From: Cupriavidus nantongensis
Lineage (GTDB): Bacteria; Pseudomonadota; Gammaproteobacteria; Burkholderiales; Burkholderiaceae
Assembly: GCF_001598055.1 (NCBI RefSeq)
Contig: NZ_CP014844.1
Location: 1,488,001-1,552,000, forward strand
Length of the DNA stretch: 64,000 nt
Direction: 5' to 3'
This document shows positions 21,639 through 29,648 of the stretch, one piece after another. The notes under the pieces were generated by a model that made no database searches, was not told the DNA's origin, and saw only the letters and a list, made by a program, of their open reading frames with translations. Position 1 is the stretch's first letter. Each line of letters begins with the position of its first letter. Both the position numbers and the translations under genes were made by a program.

Positions 21639-21724
21639 TCGTCCCCGCGAAGGCGGGGACCCAGTGTCTTTATCCCCGAAGGGAACATGAAAGACGCTGG
21701 ATTCCCGCCTCCGCGGGAATGACG
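21639..21724. repeat. Pair of inverted REP-like palindromes downstream of eno
   Basis: The left element (about 21639-21671) contains the hairpin CCCCGCGAAGGCGGGG. The right element (about 21690-21724) contains TTCCCGCCTCCGCGGGAA. The two elements are also inverted relative to each other (CCCAGTGTCTT versus AAGACGCTGG), so the whole block can fold into one long cruciform. This is the general form of REP/BIME-type elements in proteobacteria. It may also stop or stabilise the eno transcript. Confidence 0.8.
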
Positions 21725-21857
21725 TGCTGGATTCAAGAATGGCGGTGGCACGGAGAAGGTCCGGCCGCCGCCGTTTTTGTATCGAAATCTGCCTGGCAAT
21801 TGCCTTCCCGGCGGAGTTCGCAGATCATTGTGCGGAAATTCCTGTCCGCCACCTTTC

Positions 21858-22199
21858 ATGCGCCTGATTTCGCTGCTGTTGTTCGTGCTGCTGCTCGCCA
21901 TCCAGTATCCGCTCTGGCTCGGCAAGGGCGGCTGGCTGCGCGTGTGGGACCTGAACCGCCAGCTGACCGAGCAGGGCGCCCGCAACCAGACGCTCAAGCT
22001 GCGCAACGCCAAGCTCGAAGGCGAAGTCGCCGACCTGCAGGACGGCACCGGCGCCATCGAGGAACGCGCCCGCTATGAGCTGGGCATGGTGCGCGAAGGC
22101 GAGGTCTTCGTGCAGTTCGTCGCGCCGGCGCCCAAGGTCAGCGCCACGCCGCCGCTGCCGCCGCCGTCGAATTCGGTCGCCGGCCGGGGCGGCCACTAA
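21858..22199 (+). CDS. ftsB: Cell division protein FtsB
   Basis: Bitopic divisome protein that links FtsQ and FtsL. The 113 residues have a short cytoplasmic Met-Arg, one transmembrane segment (about 3-22: [20 protein letters not shown]), a periplasmic coiled coil (about 33-65, with [26 protein letters not shown] split by conserved Asn residues), and the conserved [21 protein letters not shown]. The last 25 residues are Pro-rich. The ATG at 21858 is chosen because it opens the membrane segment. It follows eno, as in many proteobacteria. Confidence 0.93.
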   Translation: MRLISLLLFVLLLAIQYPLWLGKGGWLRVWDLNRQLTEQGARNQTLKLRNAKLEGEVADLQDGTGAIEERARYELGMVREGEVFVQFVAPAPKVSATPPLPPPSNSVAGRGGH

Positions 22200-22260
22200 G
22201 GCGTTCACCGTGACTGCCGGCGGCTAGCTTCAACTTGCTTCAAGCCAGCCCGTAGCTCCC

Positions 22261-22692
22261 TCACCACCAGCCGTACGGATAGCCGCCCCAGCCCCAGCCG
22301 GGCATGCCGACGCTGACGCCGCCGCCCCAGCGGCCGCCTCCCCATCCCCCGTAATACAGGTTCCAGCTGGTGTTGGGATAGGCATAGGCCGCGCGCGCGG
22401 CCTCGACCTGCTGGTCCAGCGCGATCGCCGCGGCCTGGTCGCGCAGCACCTGCTGGTTGAGCGCGTCGAGCTTCTGCTTGTCTTCGGCGCTCAGCGGTGC
22501 CGGCGGCACCGCGTTGGGCGCCAGCCGCGCGGTGGGCGGCGAGCCATTGGCATCGCGCGGGATCTGCGCGCAGCCGGCGGCCAGCAGCAGCGCGCCGAGC
22601 GCGGCGCACGTTGCGGCGCCGCGCCACGCATAACGGGCGCGGCGGGCACGGCAGGCGAATTCAGGCAGGGGAGGGTTGGCTCGGGCGGACAT
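22261..22692 (-). CDS. Putative lipoprotein with Gly/Trp/Tyr-rich C-terminus
   Basis: A 143-residue protein with a long basic N-terminal region (Arg-rich to about residue 24), a hydrophobic segment and a lipobox LLAAGC, then a short helical stretch (DKQKLDALNQQVLRDQAAAIALDQQ). The ending is very rich in Gly, Trp and Tyr (WNLYYGGWGGGRWGGG, then GWGWGGYPYGWW). I do not recognise the family. ATG 22692 is chosen; an upstream in-frame ATG at 22734 would give an even longer leader. It is convergent with ftsB. It is probably anchored in the membrane by lipid if the signal is functional. Confidence 0.6.
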   Translation of the reverse strand: MSARANPPLPEFACRARRARYAWRGAATCAALGALLLAAGCAQIPRDANGSPPTARLAPNAVPPAPLSAEDKQKLDALNQQVLRDQAAAIALDQQVEAARAAYAYPNTSWNLYYGGWGGGRWGGGVSVGMPGWGWGGYPYGWW

Positions 22693-22847
22693 GGCGGTTC
22701 TCAGGCTCGCTGACCGGCAGCTGGATGCTGCCATCGTACAGCCGTTGGACCGGGCGGCAACATCGATGTTTCCATCGCGCCGCGCGCCGGCATTCCCGCA
22801 TCGTCCGCGCCGGTGCGGCAGCGCACGCAGGCGCTGCCGAAGGCGGA

Positions 22848-23849
22848 TCAGTGGTGCTGGGTTGCGCCGGCGCCTGCGCCGGTGGCGACCGGCGTGGCCG
22901 AGAACAGCTGCGCGCAGTCGACCGGGTCGAACTCATAGCGCTGGCCGCAGAAGTCGCAGTGGATCTCGACATGGCCGCGCTCGGCGATGATGCTTTCGAT
23001 CTCGGCCTGGCCCAGCGACTGCAGCATGCCGGCCACTTTCGGGCGCGAGCAGCTGCAGTAGAAATGCGGCGTCATCGGCTCAAACACGCGCAGGCCGGTG
23101 TCCTGCAGGTCTTCCCAGAACAGGCGGCGCAGCAGCGTGTCGGGCGTCTCGGCCAGCAGTTCCTCGGCCTTCAGCGTGGTGCCGAGCTGCACCGCGCGGT
23201 CCCAGGTGTCGAGGTCCTGCGCCCGGGCGTGGCCGGCCAGCGGCGCGCCGGTCTCGCCGACTTCGGCGGTGCCGCCGTAGGCCGGCAGCTTCTGCAGCAG
23301 CATGCCGGCGGCGACATGGTCGTCGGCGGCCAGCCACAGGCGCGTGTCGAGCTGCTCAGAAGCCTGCATGTAGTGCTCAAGCACGGCGCTGATCGAGCCC
23401 AGCGGGCCATGCGCGTCGGCCAGCGGTACGATGCCCTGGTACGGCTGCTGGCCCGGCAGCTTGTCCTTCGGGTCCAGCGTGATGGCAAAGCGGCCGTGGC
23501 CGTGGGCGTTGACCATCTGCGCCAGCGTGGCATCGTCGGCCAGCTGCGCGTCTTCGGCCAGCTTGGCGGTGGCGCGCATCGACAGGTCGGACAGGCATTC
23601 CACCACCAGCATGCGCACCGGGCCGTCGCCGTGCAGCTGCATCACCAGCGCCCCGTTGAACTTCAGGTTGGCCGACAGCAGCGCCGCGGCGGCCATCATC
23701 TCGCCCAGCAGCCGGCGCACCGGGGCAGGGTAGCTGTGGCGGCCGAGCACTTCTTGCCAGGTGGCTTCCATGCGCACCAGCTCGCCGCGCACGGGGGCCG
23801 CGTCGAACAGGAACTTCTGCAGGGTGTCGGGGGTGGTGGTATCGGTCAC
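22848..23849 (-). CDS. hslO: Redox-regulated chaperone Hsp33
   Basis: Cytoplasmic holdase activated by oxidative unfolding. The 333 residues have the N-terminal core with RGELVRMEATWQEVL and a C-terminal zinc centre of four cysteines: Cys265/Cys267 (CSC) and Cys298/Cys301 (CDFC), the CXC...CXXC pattern of Hsp33. The start is taken at GTG 23847-23849, giving MTDTTTPDTLQKFLFD, which matches typical N-termini. Upstream in-frame ATGs lie within the next gene and are not credible. No strong ribosome-binding site is seen before the GTG. A Gly/Ala/Thr-rich tail follows the zinc domain. It lies just downstream of the gamma-carbonic-anhydrase gene (37-bp gap). Confidence 0.94.
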   Translation of the reverse strand: MTDTTTPDTLQKFLFDAAPVRGELVRMEATWQEVLGRHSYPAPVRRLLGEMMAAAALLSANLKFNGALVMQLHGDGPVRMLVVECLSDLSMRATAKLAEDAQLADDATLAQMVNAHGHGRFAITLDPKDKLPGQQPYQGIVPLADAHGPLGSISAVLEHYMQASEQLDTRLWLAADDHVAAGMLLQKLPAYGGTAEVGETGAPLAGHARAQDLDTWDRAVQLGTTLKAEELLAETPDTLLRRLFWEDLQDTGLRVFEPMTPHFYCSCSRPKVAGMLQSLGQAEIESIIAERGHVEIHCDFCGQRYEFDPVDCAQLFSATPVATGAGAGATQHH

Positions 23850-23886
23850 AATAATCGGTCGGGTTTCGGTAGAGGCTCGGCGGTCG

Positions 23887-24411
23887 TCAGCCGATCCGCT
23901 TGAGCTGTTGCTTGTACAGGGCCTGCCGCGTGGCGTAGGTCTCGGCGTTGCGGTACAGGTTGGCGACGTCGGCATCGGTCAGCTGGCGCACCACCTTGGC
24001 GGGCGCGCCCAGGATCAGCGAACGGTCCGGGAACACCTTGCCCTCGGTCACCACGGCGCCGGCACCCACCAGGCATTCCTTGCCGATCACGGCGCGGTTC
24101 AGCACCACGGCCTGGATCCCGATCAGCGAGCCTTCGCCCACGGTGCAGCCGTGCAGCATGGCCTGGTGGCCGATCGAGACCTTGTCGCCCAGCGTCAGCG
24201 GGCAACCCGGGTCGGTATGCAGCACCGAACCCTCCTGGATGTTGGTGTCCGCGCCGACCACGATCGGCTCGTTGTCGCCGCGGATCACGACACCGGGCCA
24301 GGCACTGGCGCGGGACTTGAGGGTCACGTTGCCGATGATGGTGGCTTCCGGGGCCACGTAGGCTTCGCTGTCGATACTGGGCTTGACGTCGCCGAGCTGG
24401 TAAAGCGCCAT
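23887..24411 (-). CDS. Gamma-carbonic anhydrase family protein
   Basis: A 174-residue left-handed beta-helix protein made of hexapeptide repeats (for example GNVTLKSRASAWPGVVIRGD, VGADTNIQEGSVLHTDPG, IGHQAMLHGCTVGEGSLIGIQAVVLN). The three zinc-ligand histidines of the family are visible in VLHTD, IGHQAMLHG. Members (YrdA/PaaY type) include carbonic anhydrases and thioesterase-like proteins, and many lack measurable carbonic anhydrase activity. It is upstream of hslO on the same strand. The precise activity is uncertain. Confidence 0.9.
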   Translation of the reverse strand: MALYQLGDVKPSIDSEAYVAPEATIIGNVTLKSRASAWPGVVIRGDNEPIVVGADTNIQEGSVLHTDPGCPLTLGDKVSIGHQAMLHGCTVGEGSLIGIQAVVLNRAVIGKECLVGAGAVVTEGKVFPDRSLILGAPAKVVRQLTDADVANLYRNAETYATRQALYKQQLKRIG

Positions 24412-24536
24412 GAGGTCTCCTGCACGAATGGCTTTTGTTGAAGTGGGGGTTGCCGCCGGACTTTAAAGGGCCGGCGCGGGGGAACGGGGCGGCGCCACTG
24501 CGCGGCTGGCGCGGCAGGCGGGCGCCGGCCAGGCCC

Positions 24537-24542
24537 TACAAT
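24537..24542 (+). promoter_or_regulatory. Probable -10 box of the DUF455 gene
   Basis: TACAAT followed by GGCGG, 25 bp before the ATG at 24568. It helps decide against the upstream ATG at 24541. Confidence 0.5.
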
Positions 24543-24567
24543 GGCGGCAGACCCGGATTTTACGCCC

Positions 24568-25422
24568 ATGCCAGAAAAAACACCCGACGCCGCGCCGCCT
24601 GACCCGTCACTTTCGCCACGCCGGCAGGCGCTGGCGGTGCTGTGCCTGACGGATCCGCGCGACAAGGCCGTGGCGGCGCGCGCACTTTATCGCCACGTGA
24701 TGACGTTGCCCGATGCCGCCCTGGCAGCGGGCGAGGCGATCCATGCCGAGGCCACCCACGCGATCCCGGGGCGGCCGGCGCGGCCGGTGCTGGTGGCGCC
24801 CCAGCACGTCGAGCGGCGCCGCTCGCTGCAGACTCCGGCCGGACGCGCGGCGATGATCCACGCGCTGTGCCATATCGAGTTCAATGCCATCAACCTGGCG
24901 CTGGACGCGGCCTGGCGCTTTGCCGGCATGCCGCCCGCGTATTACCGCGACTGGCTGCGCGTGGCCGATGAAGAGGCCTACCACTTCACGCTGCTGGCCG
25001 ACCACCTCGGCACGCTCGGCGCCGCCTACGGCGATTTCCCGGCCCACAACAGCCTGTGGGAGATGACCGACAAGACCGCCGGCGACGTGCTCGCGCGCAT
25101 GGCGCTGGTGCCGCGCACGCTCGAGGCGCGCGGGCTCGACGCCTCGCCGCCGGTGCGCGCGCGGCTGGCGGGCGCCGGCGACCACGCCGCCGCGGCCATC
25201 ATCGACATCATCCTGCGCGACGAGGTCGGCCACGTCGCCATCGGCAACCATTGGTACCGCTGGCTGTGCGCGCAGCGCGGGCTCGATCCCGTCGCCACCT
25301 ATGCGCAGCTGGCCGATCAGTACCGCGCGCCGAAGCTGCGCGGCCCCTTCAACCTCGAGGCGCGCCGCGCCGCGGGCTTCGACGAGGACGAGCTGGCCTG
25401 GCTCGAGGCATCGGCCGGCTAG
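24568..25422 (+). CDS. DUF455 ferritin-like protein
   Basis: A 284-residue protein of the DUF455/COG2833 family, a ferritin-like four-helix bundle related to MiaE-type di-iron proteins. Candidate metal ligands are Glu/His in ALCHIEFNAINLALDA, DEEAYHFTLLADHL and LRDEVGHVAIGNHWY, giving the E, ExxH-like pattern of di-iron helices. The function is not established; it may be an oxygenase or a ferritin-like protein. The ATG at 24568 is preferred to one at 24541 because the latter lies inside a probable -10 box (TACAAT 24537-24542). It is divergent from the carbonic-anhydrase gene. Confidence 0.85.
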   Translation: MPEKTPDAAPPDPSLSPRRQALAVLCLTDPRDKAVAARALYRHVMTLPDAALAAGEAIHAEATHAIPGRPARPVLVAPQHVERRRSLQTPAGRAAMIHALCHIEFNAINLALDAAWRFAGMPPAYYRDWLRVADEEAYHFTLLADHLGTLGAAYGDFPAHNSLWEMTDKTAGDVLARMALVPRTLEARGLDASPPVRARLAGAGDHAAAAIIDIILRDEVGHVAIGNHWYRWLCAQRGLDPVATYAQLADQYRAPKLRGPFNLEARRAAGFDEDELAWLEASAG

Positions 25423-25439
25423 GCCTGCCGTCCACCGAT

Positions 25440-26645
25440 TCAGCGGTGCGACGGGAAGCCATGCTTGCGCGCCGACCAGACCGCCAGCCATGCTGCCGCG
25501 AGCAGCGCCACCAGCACGGGCGGGAATGCGCCGATGCCGAAGCCATCGAGCAGCAGCCCTCCGACGACACCGCCGCCGGCGATGGCGATGTTCCAGGCCG
25601 TGACCAGCATCGACTGCGCCACGTCCGCGGATTTGCCGGCGGTCGCCGCCAGCGCCGTCTGGAACAGCGTGGCGACGCCGCCAAAGCCCAGGCCCCAGGT
25701 AGCCGCGGCGGCATAGACCACCGCAGGGTGCGCGCCCGCGGCCGCAAGCGCCAGCACTGACAGCCCGAACAGCAGCGTGCTGGCCAGCGTCAGCAGCCGC
25801 AGCCACTTGTCGATCAGCACGCCGGTAATCCAGATGCCGCCGAGCGAGGCCACGCCGAACCCGAACAGGACCAGATCGAGCCGTGCCCCGGCGTTCGCCG
25901 CGCGCAGGAACGGCGCGATATAGGTGTAGAGGACGTTGTGCGCCAGCACGAAGGCGAGCGTCACGAACAGCACGGGACGGACGCCCGGCAGCGTGAACAC
26001 GCGCGCGAGCGGCAGCCGCTGGCCGGCAGGCTGGCCGGCAAAATCCGGCACGCTGGCCAGCACCCAGGCAATCAGGCCCAACGTCATCGCGCTGATGATG
26101 CCGAAGCATGCCCGCCAGCCCAGAACGGCACCGAGGAAGGTCCCCGATGGCACACCCAGCGACAGGGCCAGGGGGATGCCGACCATGGCGACGGCAATGG
26201 CACGGCCCTTCATGTGATCGGGAACCATGCGCGCGGCATAGCCGGCCAGCAGCGCCCACAGCAAGCCGGCCGATACCCCCGCAACAAAGCGTGCAGCCAT
26301 CGTCAGGACATAGTTGCCGGACCAGGCCGTCACGGCATTGGCGACGGCAAAGCCGGCGATGGCAAGCAGCAGCAGCGGCCGTCGCCGCAACCCTTGCGTG
26401 GCCGCCGTCAGCGGCATGGCGGCCACCAGCGAGCCGAAGGCGTAGATCGTGACGAGCTGGCCGGCAAGCGGCTCGGAGATGGCGAGGCCCTTGCCGATCT
26501 GGGGCAGCAGTCCCGCCGGCAAGGCCTCGGTCAGGACGGTGATAAAGCCGGCGACGGCAAGCGCAAGCAGGGCCGGAAGCGGTAGCGGCGCGGGTTGCGC
26601 GCCCTGGCGGGTATCGCCGGCAAGCGGGTTGGTGGCTGTGGTCAT
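25440..26645 (-). CDS. MFS transporter, DHA1-type efflux permease
   Basis: A 401-residue inner-membrane protein with 12 predicted helices, starting MTTATNPLAGDTRQG. The first helix carries LAVAGFITVLTEALPAGLLPQIG, typical of the AraJ/YdhP-like group of drug or sugar exporters. The loop 2-3 region has RRPLLLLAIAGF. The centre has RAIAVAMVGIPLALSLGVPSGTFLG, matching the motif C (GxxxGPxxGG-like) of antiporters. Export substrate is unknown. It is divergent from a LysR-type regulator 206 bp away that probably controls it. Upstream in-frame extension to 26735 was rejected because the MFS consensus starts later. Confidence 0.88.
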   Translation of the reverse strand: MTTATNPLAGDTRQGAQPAPLPLPALLALAVAGFITVLTEALPAGLLPQIGKGLAISEPLAGQLVTIYAFGSLVAAMPLTAATQGLRRRPLLLLAIAGFAVANAVTAWSGNYVLTMAARFVAGVSAGLLWALLAGYAARMVPDHMKGRAIAVAMVGIPLALSLGVPSGTFLGAVLGWRACFGIISAMTLGLIAWVLASVPDFAGQPAGQRLPLARVFTLPGVRPVLFVTLAFVLAHNVLYTYIAPFLRAANAGARLDLVLFGFGVASLGGIWITGVLIDKWLRLLTLASTLLFGLSVLALAAAGAHPAVVYAAAATWGLGFGGVATLFQTALAATAGKSADVAQSMLVTAWNIAIAGGGVVGGLLLDGFGIGAFPPVLVALLAAAWLAVWSARKHGFPSHR

Positions 26646-26790
26646 GTTGGCGCAATGGCGGAAGGTTATGAACGGGTCGACGGCCGCGACGCAGCCGCGA
26701 GCGACCATGGACGGCGTCACGCAGGTCGGCGGCAAACTGGCCTGACGTGCGCTCGTACCGACCCGCCCACGATAAGGAGGCCGCCATTAA

Positions 26791-26819
26791 AGAAAAAGTG
26801 GGCTACAGTTCCTTTTTCT
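26791..26819. promoter_or_regulatory. Dyad in the MFS-LysR intergenic region
   Basis: AGAAAAAG (26791-26798) and CTTTTTCT (26812-26819) form a perfect 8-bp inverted repeat with a 13-nt spacer. It is 32 bp upstream of the LysR start. It could be the LysR binding site; a hairpin in the leader is the alternative. Confidence 0.5.
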
Positions 26820-26851
26820 CCGGAACTTTGTGTCCGTAATCGGGGGGCATC

Positions 26852-27754
26852 ATGGACAGCCTCAGTGGCTTCGCGGTGTTTGTGCAGGTGGCCGAGAGCC
26901 GCAGTTTTGTCGCGGCGGGGCGCCTGCTGGGGGTGTCGGCTTCCGCCGTCGGCAAGAGCATCGCGCGGCTGGAACAACGGCTCGGCGTACGGCTGTTCCA
27001 CCGCAGCACGCGCAGCGTCGCGCTGACCGCCGAAGGGGCGCTGTTCCTGGAGCGCAGCCGCCGCGTGCTGGCCGAGATCGAAGCGGCGGAGCTGGAACTG
27101 GCCGAGGCCACCGCAGCGCCGCGCGGCCGCCTGCGGGTGAGCCTGCCGCTGGTCAGTTCACTGGTGTTGCCCGTGCTCGGCGACTTTATGCGCGCGTATC
27201 CGGATATCGCGCTGGACCTGGATTTCACCGACCAACTGGTGGACGTGATCGAGGAGGGCTTCGATGCCGTGGTCCGGACCGGCGAGCCCGCCGACTCGCG
27301 CCTGTCGGCGCGCAGGCTGGGCGCGTTCCAGGCGATGCTGGTGGCATCGCCCGAATACCTGGCGCAGCGTGGCACGCCGAAGGTGCCTGCCGAGCTGGCG
27401 CGGCATGCTTGCCTGCATTACCGCTTTCCCCACACCGGCAAGCTCGAGCCATGGCCGCTGCGGCGCGCGCCAGGCGAGCCCGAGCCGGCGCTGCCGACAT
27501 CGATGATCTGCAACAACATCGAGACGCGCCTGTGTTTTGCGCTGCGCGGCCTGGGCATTGCCTGCCTGCCGGATTTCGCCATCCAGCAGCAACTGGCCGA
27601 TGGCAGCCTGTGCCAGGTACTGGCCGGCCACGTGGGGCCGGCCAAGGCCTTTCATGTGCTCTGGCCGGCGAGCAGGCATCCCTCGCCCAAGGTGCGGGCG
27701 CTGGTCGATTTCCTGAGCGCGCGGCTCTTTCCTGCCGACCAGGGCCGCGCCTAG
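26852..27754 (+). CDS. LysR-family transcriptional regulator
   Basis: A 300-residue LTTR with an N-terminal winged helix (DSLSGFAVFVQVAESRSFVAAGRLLGVSASAVGKSIARLEQRLGVRLFHRSTRSVALT) and a periplasmic-binding-protein-like effector domain (from about residue 90: RGRLRVSLPLV). It belongs to the large group that regulates a divergent efflux or metabolic gene, here the MFS pump. The effector is unknown. GGGGGG-rich sequence lies before the ATG at 26852. It converges on the acyl-CoA synthetase gene, with only 3 bp between the two stop codons. Confidence 0.93.
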   Translation: MDSLSGFAVFVQVAESRSFVAAGRLLGVSASAVGKSIARLEQRLGVRLFHRSTRSVALTAEGALFLERSRRVLAEIEAAELELAEATAAPRGRLRVSLPLVSSLVLPVLGDFMRAYPDIALDLDFTDQLVDVIEEGFDAVVRTGEPADSRLSARRLGAFQAMLVASPEYLAQRGTPKVPAELARHACLHYRFPHTGKLEPWPLRRAPGEPEPALPTSMICNNIETRLCFALRGLGIACLPDFAIQQQLADGSLCQVLAGHVGPAKAFHVLWPASRHPSPKVRALVDFLSARLFPADQGRA

Positions 27755-27757
27755 CGG

Positions 27758-29488
27758 CTAGGCGCGCTTGCCCGCGCGCTCCTGCTCCAGCAGCCGCAAT
27801 ACCCGCCGCTGGATCTTGCCCGTGGTCGTCATCGGCAGCTGGTCGATGAATTCGATCGCCTTCGGGTATTCGTACGGTGCCAGCTGGCCGCGCACATGCG
27901 CCTGCAGTTCCGCGACCAGCGCCGCGTCGCCGTCGAACGAACGCGCCACCGACGGCGTCAGCACCACGAAGGCCTTGACCACCGCGCCGCGCTCCGGATC
28001 GGGCGACGGCACCACGGCGCAGTTGGACACCGCCGGATGCTTGAGCAGGCAGTTCTCGATCTCGCTCGGCCCGATGCGGTAGCCCGAGGACTTGAACACG
28101 TCGTCGGCGCGCCCCTGGTACCACAGGTAGCCGTCGGCATCGACGCGCGCCAGGTCGCCGGTGCGGCACCAGCGCAGGCCGTCGCGCTCGGTGTACTTGC
28201 CCGCGGTGGCGGCGTCGTTCTTCCAGTAGCCGAGGAAGAACACCGGGTCCGGATGCCCGGCGCTGTCGGTGGCGCACACCGCCACCTCGCCGTCCTCGCC
28301 CGGCGCGCAGGGGCGGCCTTCGTCGTCGATCACCTGCACGCGGTGGCCGGGGTAGGGGCGTCCCATCGAACCTGGCCGGGCCGGCCAGCCCAGCCGTGCG
28401 TCGTCGTTCTGCGCGGTGCAGTTGCCGACGATGTAGTTGATCTCGGTCTGGCCGAACATCTCGTTGACCAGCACGCCGAGCGCGTCGCGGCACCAGCCGA
28501 ACACGGTCTCGCCCACCGCCTCGCCGGCGCTCATCAGCGCGCGCAGGCGGATGTCGTAGTGCCGGCGCGGCTCGGGGCAGGCCTTCATCATCTGCTTGAG
28601 CGCGGTCGGGAACAGGAAGGTGTTGGTGACGGCATAGCGCTCCAGCAGCTCGAAGGCACGCTCGGCGGAAAAGCGCCCCTGGTAGCCGACGATCGGCTTG
28701 CCGAAATACAGCGCCGGCATCAGCGCGTCCCACAGGCCGCCGGTCCAGGCCCAGTCGGCCGGGCTCCAGAACACGTCGTCGTGCTGCGGATACCAGTTCT
28801 GCGAGCAGACGAAGCCGGTCAGGTTGCCGATCAGCGCGCGGTGCGGGATCAGTGCGCCCTTGGGCGGGCCGGTGGTGCCGCTGGTATAGATCAGCACCGC
28901 GGCCTCGTCGGCCTTGGTCTGCTCGGCGACGAAGGTGGGCAGCTGCGCCGCGAGCAGCAGGTCCCAGTCATGGTCGCCGCGGCCGCGGGCGTCGCCGGCG
29001 GCGATCACGGTGGCCAGCGTCGGGCATTCGGGGCGCGCCGCCAGCAGGTTGTCGATCGAGGTCTCGTCGGCGATCGCCACGCCGGCTTCGCTGTGCGCGA
29101 TGCGGTAGGCCAGCGCCTCGGGCCCGAACAGCATCGACAGCGGCATGGCGATGGCGCCCAGCTGGTAGATCGCCATATGTGCGATCACGGTCTCGATGCG
29201 CTGCGGCATCACGATCGCGACGCGGTCGCCGCGGGCCACGCCCAGCGCGCGCAGCGCCGCCGACAAGCGGTTGGCCTCGGCCTGGATATAGGCAAAGCTG
29301 TGCGCGTTGCGGCGGCCGTCCTCGTGCTCGGTATAGACCGCGATGCGGTCCATGCTGGCGGGGTCGCGGGCCCAGCGGCCGCAGCAGGCTTCGGCGATGT
29401 TGAACTGCGCCGGAATCTCCCAGCGGAACGATTCGTACAGGGCGCGGTAGTCGTCGCGCCGGCTTGCCGGCAAGGCAGCTGCGGCCAT
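27758..29488 (-). CDS. Acyl-CoA synthetase (medium-chain/AMP-forming)
   Basis: A 576-residue ANL-superfamily ligase that activates a carboxylic acid as acyl-AMP and then acyl-CoA. Motifs: the P-loop-like AVLIYTSGTTGPPKGALIPH, the EMFGQTEINYIVGN adenylate motif, the YLWYQGRADDVFKSSGYRIGPSEIE hinge region, and the catalytic Lys in TTTGKIQRRVLR. The pattern SPADWAWTGGLWDALMPALY is typical of ACSM-like/acetyl-CoA-synthetase-type medium-chain enzymes. The substrate chain is not readable from sequence. It is divergent from the alpha/beta hydrolase gene at 29649. The intergenic region holds a perfect 12-bp palindrome. Confidence 0.92.
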   Translation of the reverse strand: MAAAALPASRRDDYRALYESFRWEIPAQFNIAEACCGRWARDPASMDRIAVYTEHEDGRRNAHSFAYIQAEANRLSAALRALGVARGDRVAIVMPQRIETVIAHMAIYQLGAIAMPLSMLFGPEALAYRIAHSEAGVAIADETSIDNLLAARPECPTLATVIAAGDARGRGDHDWDLLLAAQLPTFVAEQTKADEAAVLIYTSGTTGPPKGALIPHRALIGNLTGFVCSQNWYPQHDDVFWSPADWAWTGGLWDALMPALYFGKPIVGYQGRFSAERAFELLERYAVTNTFLFPTALKQMMKACPEPRRHYDIRLRALMSAGEAVGETVFGWCRDALGVLVNEMFGQTEINYIVGNCTAQNDDARLGWPARPGSMGRPYPGHRVQVIDDEGRPCAPGEDGEVAVCATDSAGHPDPVFFLGYWKNDAATAGKYTERDGLRWCRTGDLARVDADGYLWYQGRADDVFKSSGYRIGPSEIENCLLKHPAVSNCAVVPSPDPERGAVVKAFVVLTPSVARSFDGDAALVAELQAHVRGQLAPYEYPKAIEFIDQLPMTTTGKIQRRVLRLLEQERAGKRA

Positions 29489-29555
29489 TCAGGGTCTCCG
29501 TTGGGATCCGCCCGTGCACCCGCAAACGGCCAGCGGCGCTGGCGGCCGCTGCCGC

Positions 29556-29561
29556 TATAAT
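29556..29561 (+). promoter_or_regulatory. -10 box upstream of the alpha/beta hydrolase gene
   Basis: TATAAT in GCTATAATGCGC. The predicted start of transcription (about 29568) is directly before the palindrome at 29572-29583, leaving an 80-nt leader. Confidence 0.5.
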
Positions 29562-29571
29562 GCGCACAAGC

Positions 29572-29583
29572 GAACGATCGTTC
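29572..29583. promoter_or_regulatory. Perfect 12-bp palindrome, candidate operator
   Basis: GAACGATCGTTC is a perfect palindrome between the divergent acyl-CoA synthetase and hydrolase genes and lies at about +4 to +15 of the predicted hydrolase promoter. The form is typical of TetR-family operators, but the regulator gene is not in the window. Confidence 0.55.
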
Positions 29584-29648
29584 TATTTTGTCGTGGCTTC
29601 CCCGCCAACCCCCGCGGCGGGCAAGACCCCGACGCAAGGGTGGAGACA

